NCBI GenBank assembly: GCA_934254915.1
Contig: CAKQMH010000004.1
Coordinates: 1 to 64,000 of the forward strand
Source: an uncultured Alphaproteobacteria bacterium
Lineage (GTDB): Bacteria; Pseudomonadota; Alphaproteobacteria; RF32; CAG-239
Direction: 5' to 3'
DNA: 64,000 nucleotides
How positions within the stretch are numbered: position 1 is the first letter of the stretch; every line of letters begins with the position of its first letter. Shown one piece after another: positions 33,227-41,596 of the stretch. The notes beneath the pieces are model-generated. The model was given only the letters and a program-made list of their open reading frames with translations, ran no database searches and was not told the origin of the DNA. Made by a program: the position numbers and the translations under genes.

Positions 33227-34750
33227 ATGCAAAATACAGAAAATATGCCCAGACCTGAAATTATTTTGGTTGCCGACACGGTGGCCAGAGAGAAAAATAT
33301 TGACCGCGAAGATGTGCTGGAAGCAATGGAAATTGCAATCCAAAAAGCCGGACGTTCCAAATACGGCTTTGAACATGATATCCGCGCACATATCGACCGT
33401 AAGAGCGGAGCTATCAGCCTGTCTCGTTATCGCGAAGTTGTGGCTAAACCCGAAGATATTGAAAACGAAGTTACACAGCTGACTTTGGATGAGGCTAAAA
33501 ATTATGACGAAAACATCAAAGTGGGCGAATTTGTAATTGATGCGTTGCCGCCGATTGATTTCGGACGTATTGCCGCTCAAACCGCGAAACAGGTTATCGT
33601 GCAAAAAGTACGTGATGCCGAACGCAATAAGCAGTTTGAAGAATATAAAGAAAAAATCGGCACTATCGTTAATGGTACAGTTAAACGAATCGAATTCGGC
33701 AACGCGGTTTTGGATATCGGTAAAACCGAGGCAATCTTGCGCCGTGATGAAACTATTCCAAGAGAAAAATTGAAAAACGGCGATCGGGTACGGGCATATG
33801 TACTGGATGTTCGTCGTGAAAATAAAGGACCGCAAATTTTCCTGTCACGTACATGTCCAGAATTTTTGGCAAAGCTGTTTGCGTCCGAAGTGCCGGAAAT
33901 CTATGACGGAATCGTTAAAATTGTTGCGGTTGCCCGTGATCCCGGTTCTAAAGCAAAAATCGCGGTTAAGACTGACGACGTAACGGTTGATGCCGTCGGC
34001 GCGTGCGTTGGTTTGCGTGGTATTCGCGTGCAAGCAGTGGTTACTGAACTACAAGGTGAAAAAATCGATATCGTTCCTTATTCGGAAGACAAGGCGCAGT
34101 TTATTGTTAGTGCTTTAGCTCCGGCGGAAGTAACCAAAGTGGTTTTGGATGAAGAAAACAACCGCATTGAAGTTGTCGTTCCGAAAGATCAATTCTCTAT
34201 TGCCATCGGTCGCCGCGGACAAAATGTTAAACTCGCATCCCAGTTGGTTGGCAGTGATATTGATATCCTGACCGAAGAGCAGGAACAAGAACGTCGTTCA
34301 AATGAAAACAGAGTTCGTTCACAGCGCTTTATGGAAGCTTTGGTCGTTGATGAAATGATTGCTCATCTCTTGATTGCCGAAGGTTTCTCAACCGTAGACG
34401 AAATTGCGATGGTTGACATTAATGAATTGGCCGAAATTGAGGGCTTTGATGAAGATATTGCCAAAGAACTGCAAAAACGCGCTCGAGATTTTGTGGCCAA
34501 CCGCAATAAAGAATTTGAAGAAAAAAGCAAATCTTTGGGGATTGATGAAAAATTGCAAAATGTGGCCGGATTAGATCAGGATATGTTGATTACACTGGCC
34601 AAAGCAAATGTCAAAACTATAGATGATTTGGCTGATTTGGCTACGGATGAACTGATTGAGATTTTGGGTGAAGACGCCATATCGGTTCAAGAAGCCAACA
34701 AAATAATTATGGCAGCCCGTGAACATTGGTTCGAAGGCGAAGAAAAATAA
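33227..34750 (+). CDS. nusA: Transcription termination/antitermination protein NusA
   Basis: A 507-residue NusA. It comprises an N-terminal RNA polymerase-binding domain (1-125), S1 (about 130-205), two KH domains (about 215-340, with the IAIGRRGQNVKLASQL loop), and two C-terminal acidic helix-hairpin-helix repeats (about 360-500), as in other alphaproteobacteria. The second of two adjacent ATG codons (33227) has the better spacing from GAGG. It lies 22 nt after rimP. Confidence 0.97.
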   Translation: MQNTENMPRPEIILVADTVAREKNIDREDVLEAMEIAIQKAGRSKYGFEHDIRAHIDRKSGAISLSRYREVVAKPEDIENEVTQLTLDEAKNYDENIKVGEFVIDALPPIDFGRIAAQTAKQVIVQKVRDAERNKQFEEYKEKIGTIVNGTVKRIEFGNAVLDIGKTEAILRRDETIPREKLKNGDRVRAYVLDVRRENKGPQIFLSRTCPEFLAKLFASEVPEIYDGIVKIVAVARDPGSKAKIAVKTDDVTVDAVGACVGLRGIRVQAVVTELQGEKIDIVPYSEDKAQFIVSALAPAEVTKVVLDEENNRIEVVVPKDQFSIAIGRRGQNVKLASQLVGSDIDILTEEQEQERRSNENRVRSQRFMEALVVDEMIAHLLIAEGFSTVDEIAMVDINELAEIEGFDEDIAKELQKRARDFVANRNKEFEEKSKSLGIDEKLQNVAGLDQDMLITLAKANVKTIDDLADLATDELIEILGEDAISVQEANKIIMAAREHWFEGEEK

Positions 34751-34810
34751 GGACAAACGGCGTCTGCTTTCAGCAAAGAGCAGACGCCATCAGTTCTTGA
34801 GGAACAGGTT

Positions 34811-35383
34811 ATGAAAAAAGATGATGTTTGGAGAAAATGTATCGTAACTGGCGAAGTGCAGGATAAAAGTAAAATGCTGCGCTTTACGGTAACGCCGGAC
34901 GGAACGGTTGTTCCTGACTTTAAAAAGAAATTGTCAGGGCGCGGAATCTATGTTACAAATTCGCAAACGGCATTGAAAACGGCAATTGCCAAAAACTTGT
35001 TCGCCAAGGCAGCTAAAGGCAAAGCAAAAGCTGATGATGAATTGGCAGATTTGGTTGCGGGATTGCTGAAAAAACATGCACTTAATGCGGTTTCATTGGC
35101 ACGCAAAGCCGGAATTTTACTGACGGGAATGGATAAAGTTGTCGATGCACTGCATAAAGGGCAGGTGGCATTTATATTGGAGGCAAGCGATGCCGGTGAA
35201 GACGGACATCAAAAAATTGCCTCGGCAGCAAAGAATTTGGAAATGTTCAGGCTTTTTACAACAGAGGAGTTAGATACGGCATTAAACAAAGTTAACACGG
35301 TGCATGCGGCGTTTCTGAAAGGGGAAATGTCACATATGGTATATAACGAATTTAATAAATTAGCCGATTTTTTGAATTCATAA
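34811..35383 (+). CDS. YlxR-L7Ae fusion RNA-binding protein
   Basis: A 190-residue protein with a YlxR (DUF448) domain at residues about 5-85 (RKCIVTGEVQ, GRGIYVTNS) fused to an L7Ae/L30e-like domain at about 90-185 (VSLARKAGILLTGMDKV). In Firmicutes these are two genes, ylxR and ylxQ; the fusion is common in alphaproteobacteria. Both parts bind RNA and sit between nusA and infB, consistent with transcription or ribosome functions. Confidence 0.92.
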   Translation: MKKDDVWRKCIVTGEVQDKSKMLRFTVTPDGTVVPDFKKKLSGRGIYVTNSQTALKTAIAKNLFAKAAKGKAKADDELADLVAGLLKKHALNAVSLARKAGILLTGMDKVVDALHKGQVAFILEASDAGEDGHQKIASAAKNLEMFRLFTTEELDTALNKVNTVHAAFLKGEMSHMVYNEFNKLADFLNS

Positions 35384-35419
35384 GCTTTTTAGATTGATTT
35401 GAATGGAGAATATTTGAGA

Positions 35420-37900
35420 ATGACAGAAGATAATGCAAAAAACAAGCTAACATTATCAGGAAAATCTACCCTTACTTTAAAAGGGATTGGCGATGCTGCT
35501 AAATCACATAACCGCGATGGCAAAAAGGTCGTGCAGGTTGAAGTTCGCAAAAAAAGAGTTATTAACCAGGCGGCAAAAACAGAAAATAAGGTTGAAATAG
35601 ATGAGGCAACCGCAGCTAAACTGCGTCTGATTGCCGAGGCAAAAGAGTTTGAGCAGAAACGACGTCAAGAAGAAGAGGAAAAAGCTCAGCTGCGCCAAAA
35701 ACAAAAAGAACAGGAACAAGCCGAACGCGAACAGCATGAACAGGAACAGCGCGAAAAAGAAGAGAAAAAACGTGTCGAAGAAGCCCAAAAAGCCGCGGCC
35801 GAAGCGCAGGCTGCAGCAAAAGCCGCCGCTCAAGAAGCCGAAAATAAAGCGGCCGCTAAAAATAAAGATAAAAAAGTCAAAGATTTTGATGATGACGATG
35901 ATGAAGATTATGACGATAAGCGTAATAAAAAAGTTTCATCACGAGAAGATGTCTTTGAACAAGAGCGCAAAAAAGTTACCAAGCGCAGTTTTGAACCGCA
36001 ACGCCGCAGCGGAAAATTAAATGTCAACAATTTCGGCGGCGGTGACGATGACGATGATGATTATGGTTTCGGTGCTCCGCGTCGTCGGTTTAAGAAAAAA
36101 CAACCTAAACCGGTTGTGCAACAGGTTCTGCCGCAGGAAAAAGTTATTCGTGAAGTGATTATTCCGGAGGTTATAACCGTACAGGAACTGGCTAACCGTA
36201 TGGCTGAAAAAAGTGCCGATGTGATTAAAAAATTGATGTCGCTCGGGGTGATGGCAACCATCAATCAGCCAATTGACGCTGATACGGCACAGATTATTGT
36301 CGAAGAGTTCGGACATAAATTTAAGCGCGTAGCCGAAAGTGATGTTGAGCAGGCACTCGATGTCCATGAAGATACGGCAGATGAATTGTTGCCGCGTGCT
36401 CCGGTAGTTACGGTTATGGGACACGTTGACCATGGTAAAACCTCGCTGTTGGATGCTTTGCGCGAAACTAATGTTGCGGCGAAAGAGGCCGGTGGTATTA
36501 CACAGCATATCGGTGCTTATCAAATTACGGTTCCGACCGGCGACAAGATTACATTTATTGATACCCCTGGACACGAAGCGTTTTCGGAAATGCGCGCCCG
36601 TGGTGCAAAGGTTACGGATATTGTGGTTTTGGTAGTGGCTGCCAATGACGGTATTATGCCGCAAACCGTTGAAGCTATCCGCCATGCGCAAGCTGCAGAA
36701 GTGCCGATTGTGGTCGCTATTAACAAAATTGATCTTCCCGGAGCTGATCCGATGAAAGTTAAAACTGCGTTACTGCAACATGGTATCGGGGTTGAGGAAA
36801 TGGGCGGTGAATGTCTGTGCGCCGAAGTTTCTGCCAAAAAACGGATTAACATTGATAAATTGGTGGAAGCAATTTTGCTGCAGGCTGAAATGCTGGATTT
36901 GAAAGCTAACCCCAATCGTCGTGCCGAAGGGGCGGTTATTGAGGCCAAAATGGAAAAAGGCCGCGGTACGGTAGTTACGGCTTTGGTTCAGAAAGGTACA
37001 CTTCATGTCGGAGATATTTGCATTGCCGGCAAGGAATGGGGACGTGTTCGCGCCATGTTTAATGAAATGGGACACAAAGTTCAAGAAGCTGGTCCGGCTA
37101 CTCCGGTTGAGGTACTGGGCTTGCAGGGAACACCATCGGCCGGTGATGACTTTACGGTTGTCGCTGATGAAAATCAGGCTAAAGAAATTACCGGTTATCG
37201 TATCCGCAAAGAACGTGACGCTAAGTTGGTTAAGTCAGCTAAGTCGGCAATGGAATTGATGTTGGATAAAATTAAGTCCGGTGAAGTTAAACATCTGCCG
37301 ATTATTATTAAAGCTGATGTTCAAGGTTCAATTGAGGCAATTGAAGGTACATTGAAGAAACTTTCAACCGATGAAGTAAGCGTTCAGGTTTTGCACTCGG
37401 CGGTCGGTCCGATTTCCGAATCTGATATTTCTTTAGCAAAAGCTTCACATGCTTTGGTTATCGGCTTTAATGTCCGTGCTAATCCGTTGGCGCGGGATAT
37501 GGCTCGCCGCGACGGTGTGGAAATTAAATACTATTCAATCATCTATGATGTCTTGGATGACGTCAAGAAAGGTTTGGAAGGTATGCTTTCACCCGAACTC
37601 AAAGAGAAGATTTTGGGTTATGCGGAAATCCGTGAAGTTTATAATATTACCGGCGTCGGTAAAGTCGGCGGTTGCATGGTTACCGAAGGTTTGGTTAAAC
37701 GCGGAGCTAAAATCCGTTTGCTGCGTGACAATGTGGTTATTCATGACGGTTCTATCGGACAACTGAAACGTTTCAAAGATGACGTTAAAGAAGTTAAAGA
37801 AGGTTATGAATGCGGTATTTCCTTTGAGAACTATAATGACATTCAGAAAGGTGATTATATTGAATGTTATGAAATTGAGGAAATAGCAGCCAAGTTATAA
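35420..37900 (+). CDS. infB: Translation initiation factor IF-2
   Basis: An 826-residue IF-2 that positions initiator tRNA on the 30S subunit. A lysine/glutamate/alanine-rich N-terminal part (about 1-250) includes a long charged helix and Asp-rich clusters. The GTPase domain has GHVDHGKTS, DTPGHEAF and NKIDLPGAD. Domains II-IV follow, ending EIEEIAAKL. I start it at ATG 35420; an in-frame TTG 21 nt earlier is possible. Confidence 0.97.
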   Translation: MTEDNAKNKLTLSGKSTLTLKGIGDAAKSHNRDGKKVVQVEVRKKRVINQAAKTENKVEIDEATAAKLRLIAEAKEFEQKRRQEEEEKAQLRQKQKEQEQAEREQHEQEQREKEEKKRVEEAQKAAAEAQAAAKAAAQEAENKAAAKNKDKKVKDFDDDDDEDYDDKRNKKVSSREDVFEQERKKVTKRSFEPQRRSGKLNVNNFGGGDDDDDDYGFGAPRRRFKKKQPKPVVQQVLPQEKVIREVIIPEVITVQELANRMAEKSADVIKKLMSLGVMATINQPIDADTAQIIVEEFGHKFKRVAESDVEQALDVHEDTADELLPRAPVVTVMGHVDHGKTSLLDALRETNVAAKEAGGITQHIGAYQITVPTGDKITFIDTPGHEAFSEMRARGAKVTDIVVLVVAANDGIMPQTVEAIRHAQAAEVPIVVAINKIDLPGADPMKVKTALLQHGIGVEEMGGECLCAEVSAKKRINIDKLVEAILLQAEMLDLKANPNRRAEGAVIEAKMEKGRGTVVTALVQKGTLHVGDICIAGKEWGRVRAMFNEMGHKVQEAGPATPVEVLGLQGTPSAGDDFTVVADENQAKEITGYRIRKERDAKLVKSAKSAMELMLDKIKSGEVKHLPIIIKADVQGSIEAIEGTLKKLSTDEVSVQVLHSAVGPISESDISLAKASHALVIGFNVRANPLARDMARRDGVEIKYYSIIYDVLDDVKKGLEGMLSPELKEKILGYAEIREVYNITGVGKVGGCMVTEGLVKRGAKIRLLRDNVVIHDGSIGQLKRFKDDVKEVKEGYECGISFENYNDIQKGDYIECYEIEEIAAKL

Positions 37901-37951
37901 GCGCCGATAAAAATACTTCTTGTTTATTCAATGAAAATGTGCTTGAGTGTT

Positions 37952-38020
37952 GTTGTTATAACAACCTGCTGAACGATAAGTTTTGTGACAGGCGACAGCG
38001 TCCCGGCAGAGCTTATCGTT
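37952..38020 (+). promoter_or_regulatory. Palindrome and hairpin upstream of psd
   Basis: GTTGTTATAACAAC (37952-37965) is a perfect 14-bp palindrome. Six nt on, GAACGATAAG (37971-37980) pairs with CTTATCGTTT (38012-38021) around a GC-rich loop containing a GGCGAC-AGC-GTC stem. No ORF fits the gap between infB and psd. It may be an operator and a structured leader, or an infB terminator lacking a T-run. Confidence 0.45.
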
Positions 38021-38043
38021 TGGCGTAACATAGGATTTTAAAA

Positions 38044-38751
38044 ATGAAAAGTATTAATATTTCATGGCGTAATTATTTACTGCCCAATATTCATAATGAA
38101 GGTTGGCGGTTTGTCGGTATTTTTGCGGCAATAACAGCGTTATTGGCAATTATTTGGCAGCCGTTGGGGTGGTTAGGACTGGTTTTGACCGTTTGGTGCT
38201 ACTATTTCTTCCGCGATCCGGAACGTGTTGTTCCGCAAATTAAGAATGTGGTCGTTTCGCCGGCGGACGGTATTGTGCAAATGATTGCCAAAGTCAAAGC
38301 TCCCGAGGAGCTAGGCATGGGTGATAAAATGTTTACCCGCGTCAGTGTTTTTATGAGTGTGTTTAATGTACATGTTAACCGCGCTCCGGCTGAAGGCAAA
38401 ATTATCAAATCAGTTTATGTTCCGGGAAAGTTTTTTAACGCCACGTTAGACAAAGCCAGCAAAGACAATGAACGTCAATTGTTGGCAATGAAAACCAAAT
38501 CTGGGCAAGAGATTTGTTTTGTACAAATCGCCGGATTGGTTGCCCGTCGTATTGTTTGTGATGCGGTTGCAGGACAGGAGTATAAAGCCGGTGAACGTTT
38601 CGGAATGATACGCTTCGGCTCACGTTTGGATGTTTATCTGCCGGAAGGCGTGGAACCGCAAGTCGTTTTGGGACAAACGATGGTTGCCGGTGAGAGTGTA
38701 ATTGCTCGCTTGGACAGTGATGCTCCGGCAATGAAAGGCGAGGCGTTTTAA
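38044..38751 (+). CDS. psd: Phosphatidylserine decarboxylase proenzyme (short form)
   Basis: A 235-residue short-form Psd that makes phosphatidylethanolamine. The hydrophobic N-terminus (about 20-50) anchors it in the inner membrane. VSPADGIVQM and FMSVFNVHVNRAP are conserved active-site stretches. The self-cleavage site that forms the pyruvoyl group is the Gly-Ser in IRFGSRLDVYLP near the C-terminus. Its stop overlaps the pssA start (TAATG), so synthesis of the two enzymes is coupled. Confidence 0.96.
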   Translation: MKSINISWRNYLLPNIHNEGWRFVGIFAAITALLAIIWQPLGWLGLVLTVWCYYFFRDPERVVPQIKNVVVSPADGIVQMIAKVKAPEELGMGDKMFTRVSVFMSVFNVHVNRAPAEGKIIKSVYVPGKFFNATLDKASKDNERQLLAMKTKSGQEICFVQIAGLVARRIVCDAVAGQEYKAGERFGMIRFGSRLDVYLPEGVEPQVVLGQTMVAGESVIARLDSDAPAMKGEAF

Positions 38752-39542
38752 TGGAAAAAATTAATGACAAATTGAAATTGTCACGCGAAAAATTGAATAA
38801 TATTCCGTTTCGCAAGATTGCTCCGAATATTGTAACGATGTTGGCCTTGTGCGCCGGTGTTACTTCAATCCGCTACTCAATTCAGGAAGATTGGATTAAA
38901 GCTGTTTGCTGTATCTTTATTGCGGCGTTGTTTGACGGCTTGGACGGACGGGTAGCGCGGATGCTCAAAGGTTCGACTAAGTTCGGAGCGGAGTTGGATT
39001 CATTGTCTGACTTTGTAAGTTTCGGGGTTGCTCCGGCGATTTTGCTATATCAGTGGTCGCTGTTTGATTTACCTAAGTTCGGTTGGTTTTTCTGCTTGTT
39101 GATGTCAATCGGCATGGCAATGCGTTTAGCACGTTTTAATACGATGTTGGATGAAGAACCGCAACCGCAATATTGGAATCATTTTTTTGTCGGAGTTCCG
39201 GCACCGGCGGCCGCAGCTTTGGTTATGATGCCGGTAATGATTTCATTTGATTTTCCGGAATATAACTGGTTAGTCAGATCACATGCTTTTTGCGCAACTT
39301 TGTTGGTTATTGTATCGTTTTTAATGGTTAGCAGAATGCCGACATTTTCGACCAAAAAGCTAAAAGTACCGGCTTATATGTTTATGCCGATGATGTTGTT
39401 TGTGGCATTATTTGCCAGCTTTATTATTACTCAACCGTGGTTTACACTGGGAATTATGACGGTTATTTATGCCTTGTCATTGCCGGTGGGCGTGATGGTT
39501 TTCTTGAAAGAAAAACACCAATTCGAAGCCAAAAATAAATAA
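38751..39542 (+). CDS. pssA: CDP-diacylglycerol-serine O-phosphatidyltransferase
   Basis: A 263-residue CDP-alcohol phosphatidyltransferase making phosphatidylserine. The signature D-G-x2-A-R-x8-G-x3-D-x3-D is visible as DGLDGRVARMLKGSTKFGAE continuing to LDSLSD (residues about 63-90). Eight hydrophobic segments place it in the inner membrane. It uses the CDP-diacylglycerol made by CdsA, and Psd then decarboxylates the product. Confidence 0.96.
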   Translation: MEKINDKLKLSREKLNNIPFRKIAPNIVTMLALCAGVTSIRYSIQEDWIKAVCCIFIAALFDGLDGRVARMLKGSTKFGAELDSLSDFVSFGVAPAILLYQWSLFDLPKFGWFFCLLMSIGMAMRLARFNTMLDEEPQPQYWNHFFVGVPAPAAAALVMMPVMISFDFPEYNWLVRSHAFCATLLVIVSFLMVSRMPTFSTKKLKVPAYMFMPMMLFVALFASFIITQPWFTLGIMTVIYALSLPVGVMVFLKEKHQFEAKNK

Positions 39543-39548
39543 AAAAAC

Positions 39549-39578
39549 AAAGCCGGATAACTTGTGTCGTCCGGCTTT
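39549..39578 (+). terminator. First hairpin after pssA
   Basis: AAAGCCGGA pairs with TCCGGCTTT; the tail is only weakly T-rich. Confidence 0.6.
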
Positions 39579-39587
39579 GAGTATAAA

Positions 39588-39628
39588 AAGTAACCGCAGT
39601 TGTATATAAGGCTGCGGTTATTTTTTTA
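39588..39628. terminator. Bidirectional terminator between pssA and uvrB
   Basis: TAACCGCAG pairs with CTGCGGTTA, with seven T residues on the plus side and a T-run on the minus side. Confidence 0.85.
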
Positions 39629-41596
39629 GCTTTTGAGATAAATATTTTCCAACTCTTTAATTTTGTCGCGATAAACCATGGCGGTTTCAAATTCCAAATT
39701 AGCCGCAGCTTCTTTCATCAGTTTGTTGTATTCTTTGAGCTTTTTATCAATGTCCTTGAGTTGTTCGGCCTCGTGCGCATTAGATTCAACATAATCGCCG
39801 GCGGTCATTTCGCTTAAAGCATCAGAGATTTTTTTCTTGATGGTTTGAGGAGTAATGCCGTTTTTGATGTTGTAATCAAGCTGTTTTTGGCGGCGGCGGT
39901 TGGTTTCATCTAAAGCCGCTTCCAGTGAGCGCGTCATTTTATCGGCATAAAGAATCACGCGGCCTTCGGCGTTTCGGGCGGCACGTCCGATAGTTTGAAT
40001 TAAAGAGCGTTCTGAACGCAGGAAGCCTTCTTTATCGGCGTCTAAAATGGCAACCAATGAGCATTCGGGGATATCCAAGCCTTCACGCAGCAGGTTAATT
40101 CCCACTAAAACATCAAACACGCCAAGCCGCAAATCGCGGATAATTTCAATACGCTCAAGGGTGTCGATATCAGAGTGCAGATAACGGACTTTCACGCCAT
40201 TATCGTTAAGATATTCGGTTAAATCTTCAGCCATTTTTTTGGTAAGCGTAGTGACCAGAACACGCTCGCCTTTGGCTGCCGTTTGGCGGCACTCTTCCAT
40301 TAAATCATCAATTTGGTTTTCGACCGGACGGACAATGCACAGCGGGTCGGTCAAGCCGGTAGGGCGAATTACCTGTTCAGCAAAAACGCCGTGGCTTTGC
40401 TCTAATTCCCAATCACCGGGGGTGGCAGATACAAAGATAGTTTGACCGCGCATTTTATCCCATTCATCGAATTTGAGCGGGCGGTTATCGACGCAGGACG
40501 GAAGGCGAAAACCATATTGAGCTAAAGTGCTTTTGCGGTTAAAATCGCCGCGATACATGCCGCCGATTTGCGGAACGGAAACATGGCTTTCATCAATGAA
40601 CAACAGAGCGTCAGGCGGCAGATATTCAAACAGAGTCGGCGGAGGATCTCCGGCTTTGCGTCCGGTCAGGTAACGAGAGTAATTTTCAATGCCTTTGCAG
40701 TGTCCGGTAGCTTCAAGCATTTCCAAATCAAAACGGGTACGTTGCTCAATGCGTTGCGCTTCAAGTAATTTATTGGCAGATTGAAAAGTTTCGATTTGTT
40801 CGGACAGCTCTTTTTTGATACCGACAATAGCTTGAGATATGGCCGGGCGCGGGGTTACGTAATGATTGGCCGGATAAACGGTAACATGTTGAAGTTTTGC
40901 CGTTTTTTTGCCGGTTAGTGAATCAAATTCATCAATGCTTTCAATCTCATCGCCAAAAAAGGAAATGCGCCAGCCGCGGTCTTCATAGTGTGCGGGGAAG
41001 ATATCGACTGTGTCGCCTTGTACGCGAAAGGTTGAACGGACGAAATTTTGCTGATTGCGTTCGTATTGCAGTTCGGTCAAATGTCGGTAAAGTTCCTTAG
41101 GCGCTATTTCCTGCCCGACTTCCAAAGGAATTGTCATTGCGGCATAAGATTCAACATCGCCTAAACCATAGATGCAGGAAACGGAGGCGACAATAATAAC
41201 ATCGCGGTTTTCCAAAATATTGCGGGTTGCGGAGTTGCGCATACGATCAATCTGCTCATTCAGTGCCGAATCTTTTTCAATATAAGTATCGGTTTTGGGA
41301 ACATAGGCTTCGGGCTGATAGTAATCGTAGTAAGAAACAAAATATTCAACATGATTGTGCGGAAAAAATTCCTTCATTTCGGCATAAAGCTGAGCCGCCA
41401 AAATTTTATTGGGCGCCATAATCATGGCCGGTCGGCCGGTTTGCGCAATTATTTTAGCCATAGTGTAGGTTTTACCGCTGCCGGTAACCCCGAGTAAAAC
41501 TTGATTTTTGTCGCCGCGCGCCAAACCGTCGCACAATTCTTTAATCGCTTGTGGTTGGTCGCCGGCAGGCTGAAACGGACTTACGAGTTGAAACAT
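39626..41596 (-). CDS. uvrB: UvrABC system protein B
   Basis: A 656-residue helicase-like damage-verification subunit of nucleotide excision repair. Walker A is GVTGSGKTYTMA (residues about 37-48), the beta-hairpin follows SYYDYYQPEAYVP, the DEAD-like motif is FIDESHV, and RAARNAEGRVILYAD is motif VI. A C-terminal UVR domain (about 615-650) binds UvrC. The start overlaps the stop of the TPR gene (TAATG), so it is coupled to the flagellar operon rather than having an evident SOS promoter of its own. Confidence 0.97.
   Translation of the reverse strand: MFQLVSPFQPAGDQPQAIKELCDGLARGDKNQVLLGVTGSGKTYTMAKIIAQTGRPAMIMAPNKILAAQLYAEMKEFFPHNHVEYFVSYYDYYQPEAYVPKTDTYIEKDSALNEQIDRMRNSATRNILENRDVIIVASVSCIYGLGDVESYAAMTIPLEVGQEIAPKELYRHLTELQYERNQQNFVRSTFRVQGDTVDIFPAHYEDRGWRISFFGDEIESIDEFDSLTGKKTAKLQHVTVYPANHYVTPRPAISQAIVGIKKELSEQIETFQSANKLLEAQRIEQRTRFDLEMLEATGHCKGIENYSRYLTGRKAGDPPPTLFEYLPPDALLFIDESHVSVPQIGGMYRGDFNRKSTLAQYGFRLPSCVDNRPLKFDEWDKMRGQTIFVSATPGDWELEQSHGVFAEQVIRPTGLTDPLCIVRPVENQIDDLMEECRQTAAKGERVLVTTLTKKMAEDLTEYLNDNGVKVRYLHSDIDTLERIEIIRDLRLGVFDVLVGINLLREGLDIPECSLVAILDADKEGFLRSERSLIQTIGRAARNAEGRVILYADKMTRSLEAALDETNRRRQKQLDYNIKNGITPQTIKKKISDALSEMTAGDYVESNAHEAEQLKDIDKKLKEYNKLMKEAAANLEFETAMVYRDKIKELENIYLKS

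Noticed and set aside
35640..36020. A second protein in another frame inside infB
   Set aside because: The long open frame comes from the Lys/Glu-rich repeats of the IF-2 N-terminus; it has no start signals and an extremely biased composition.
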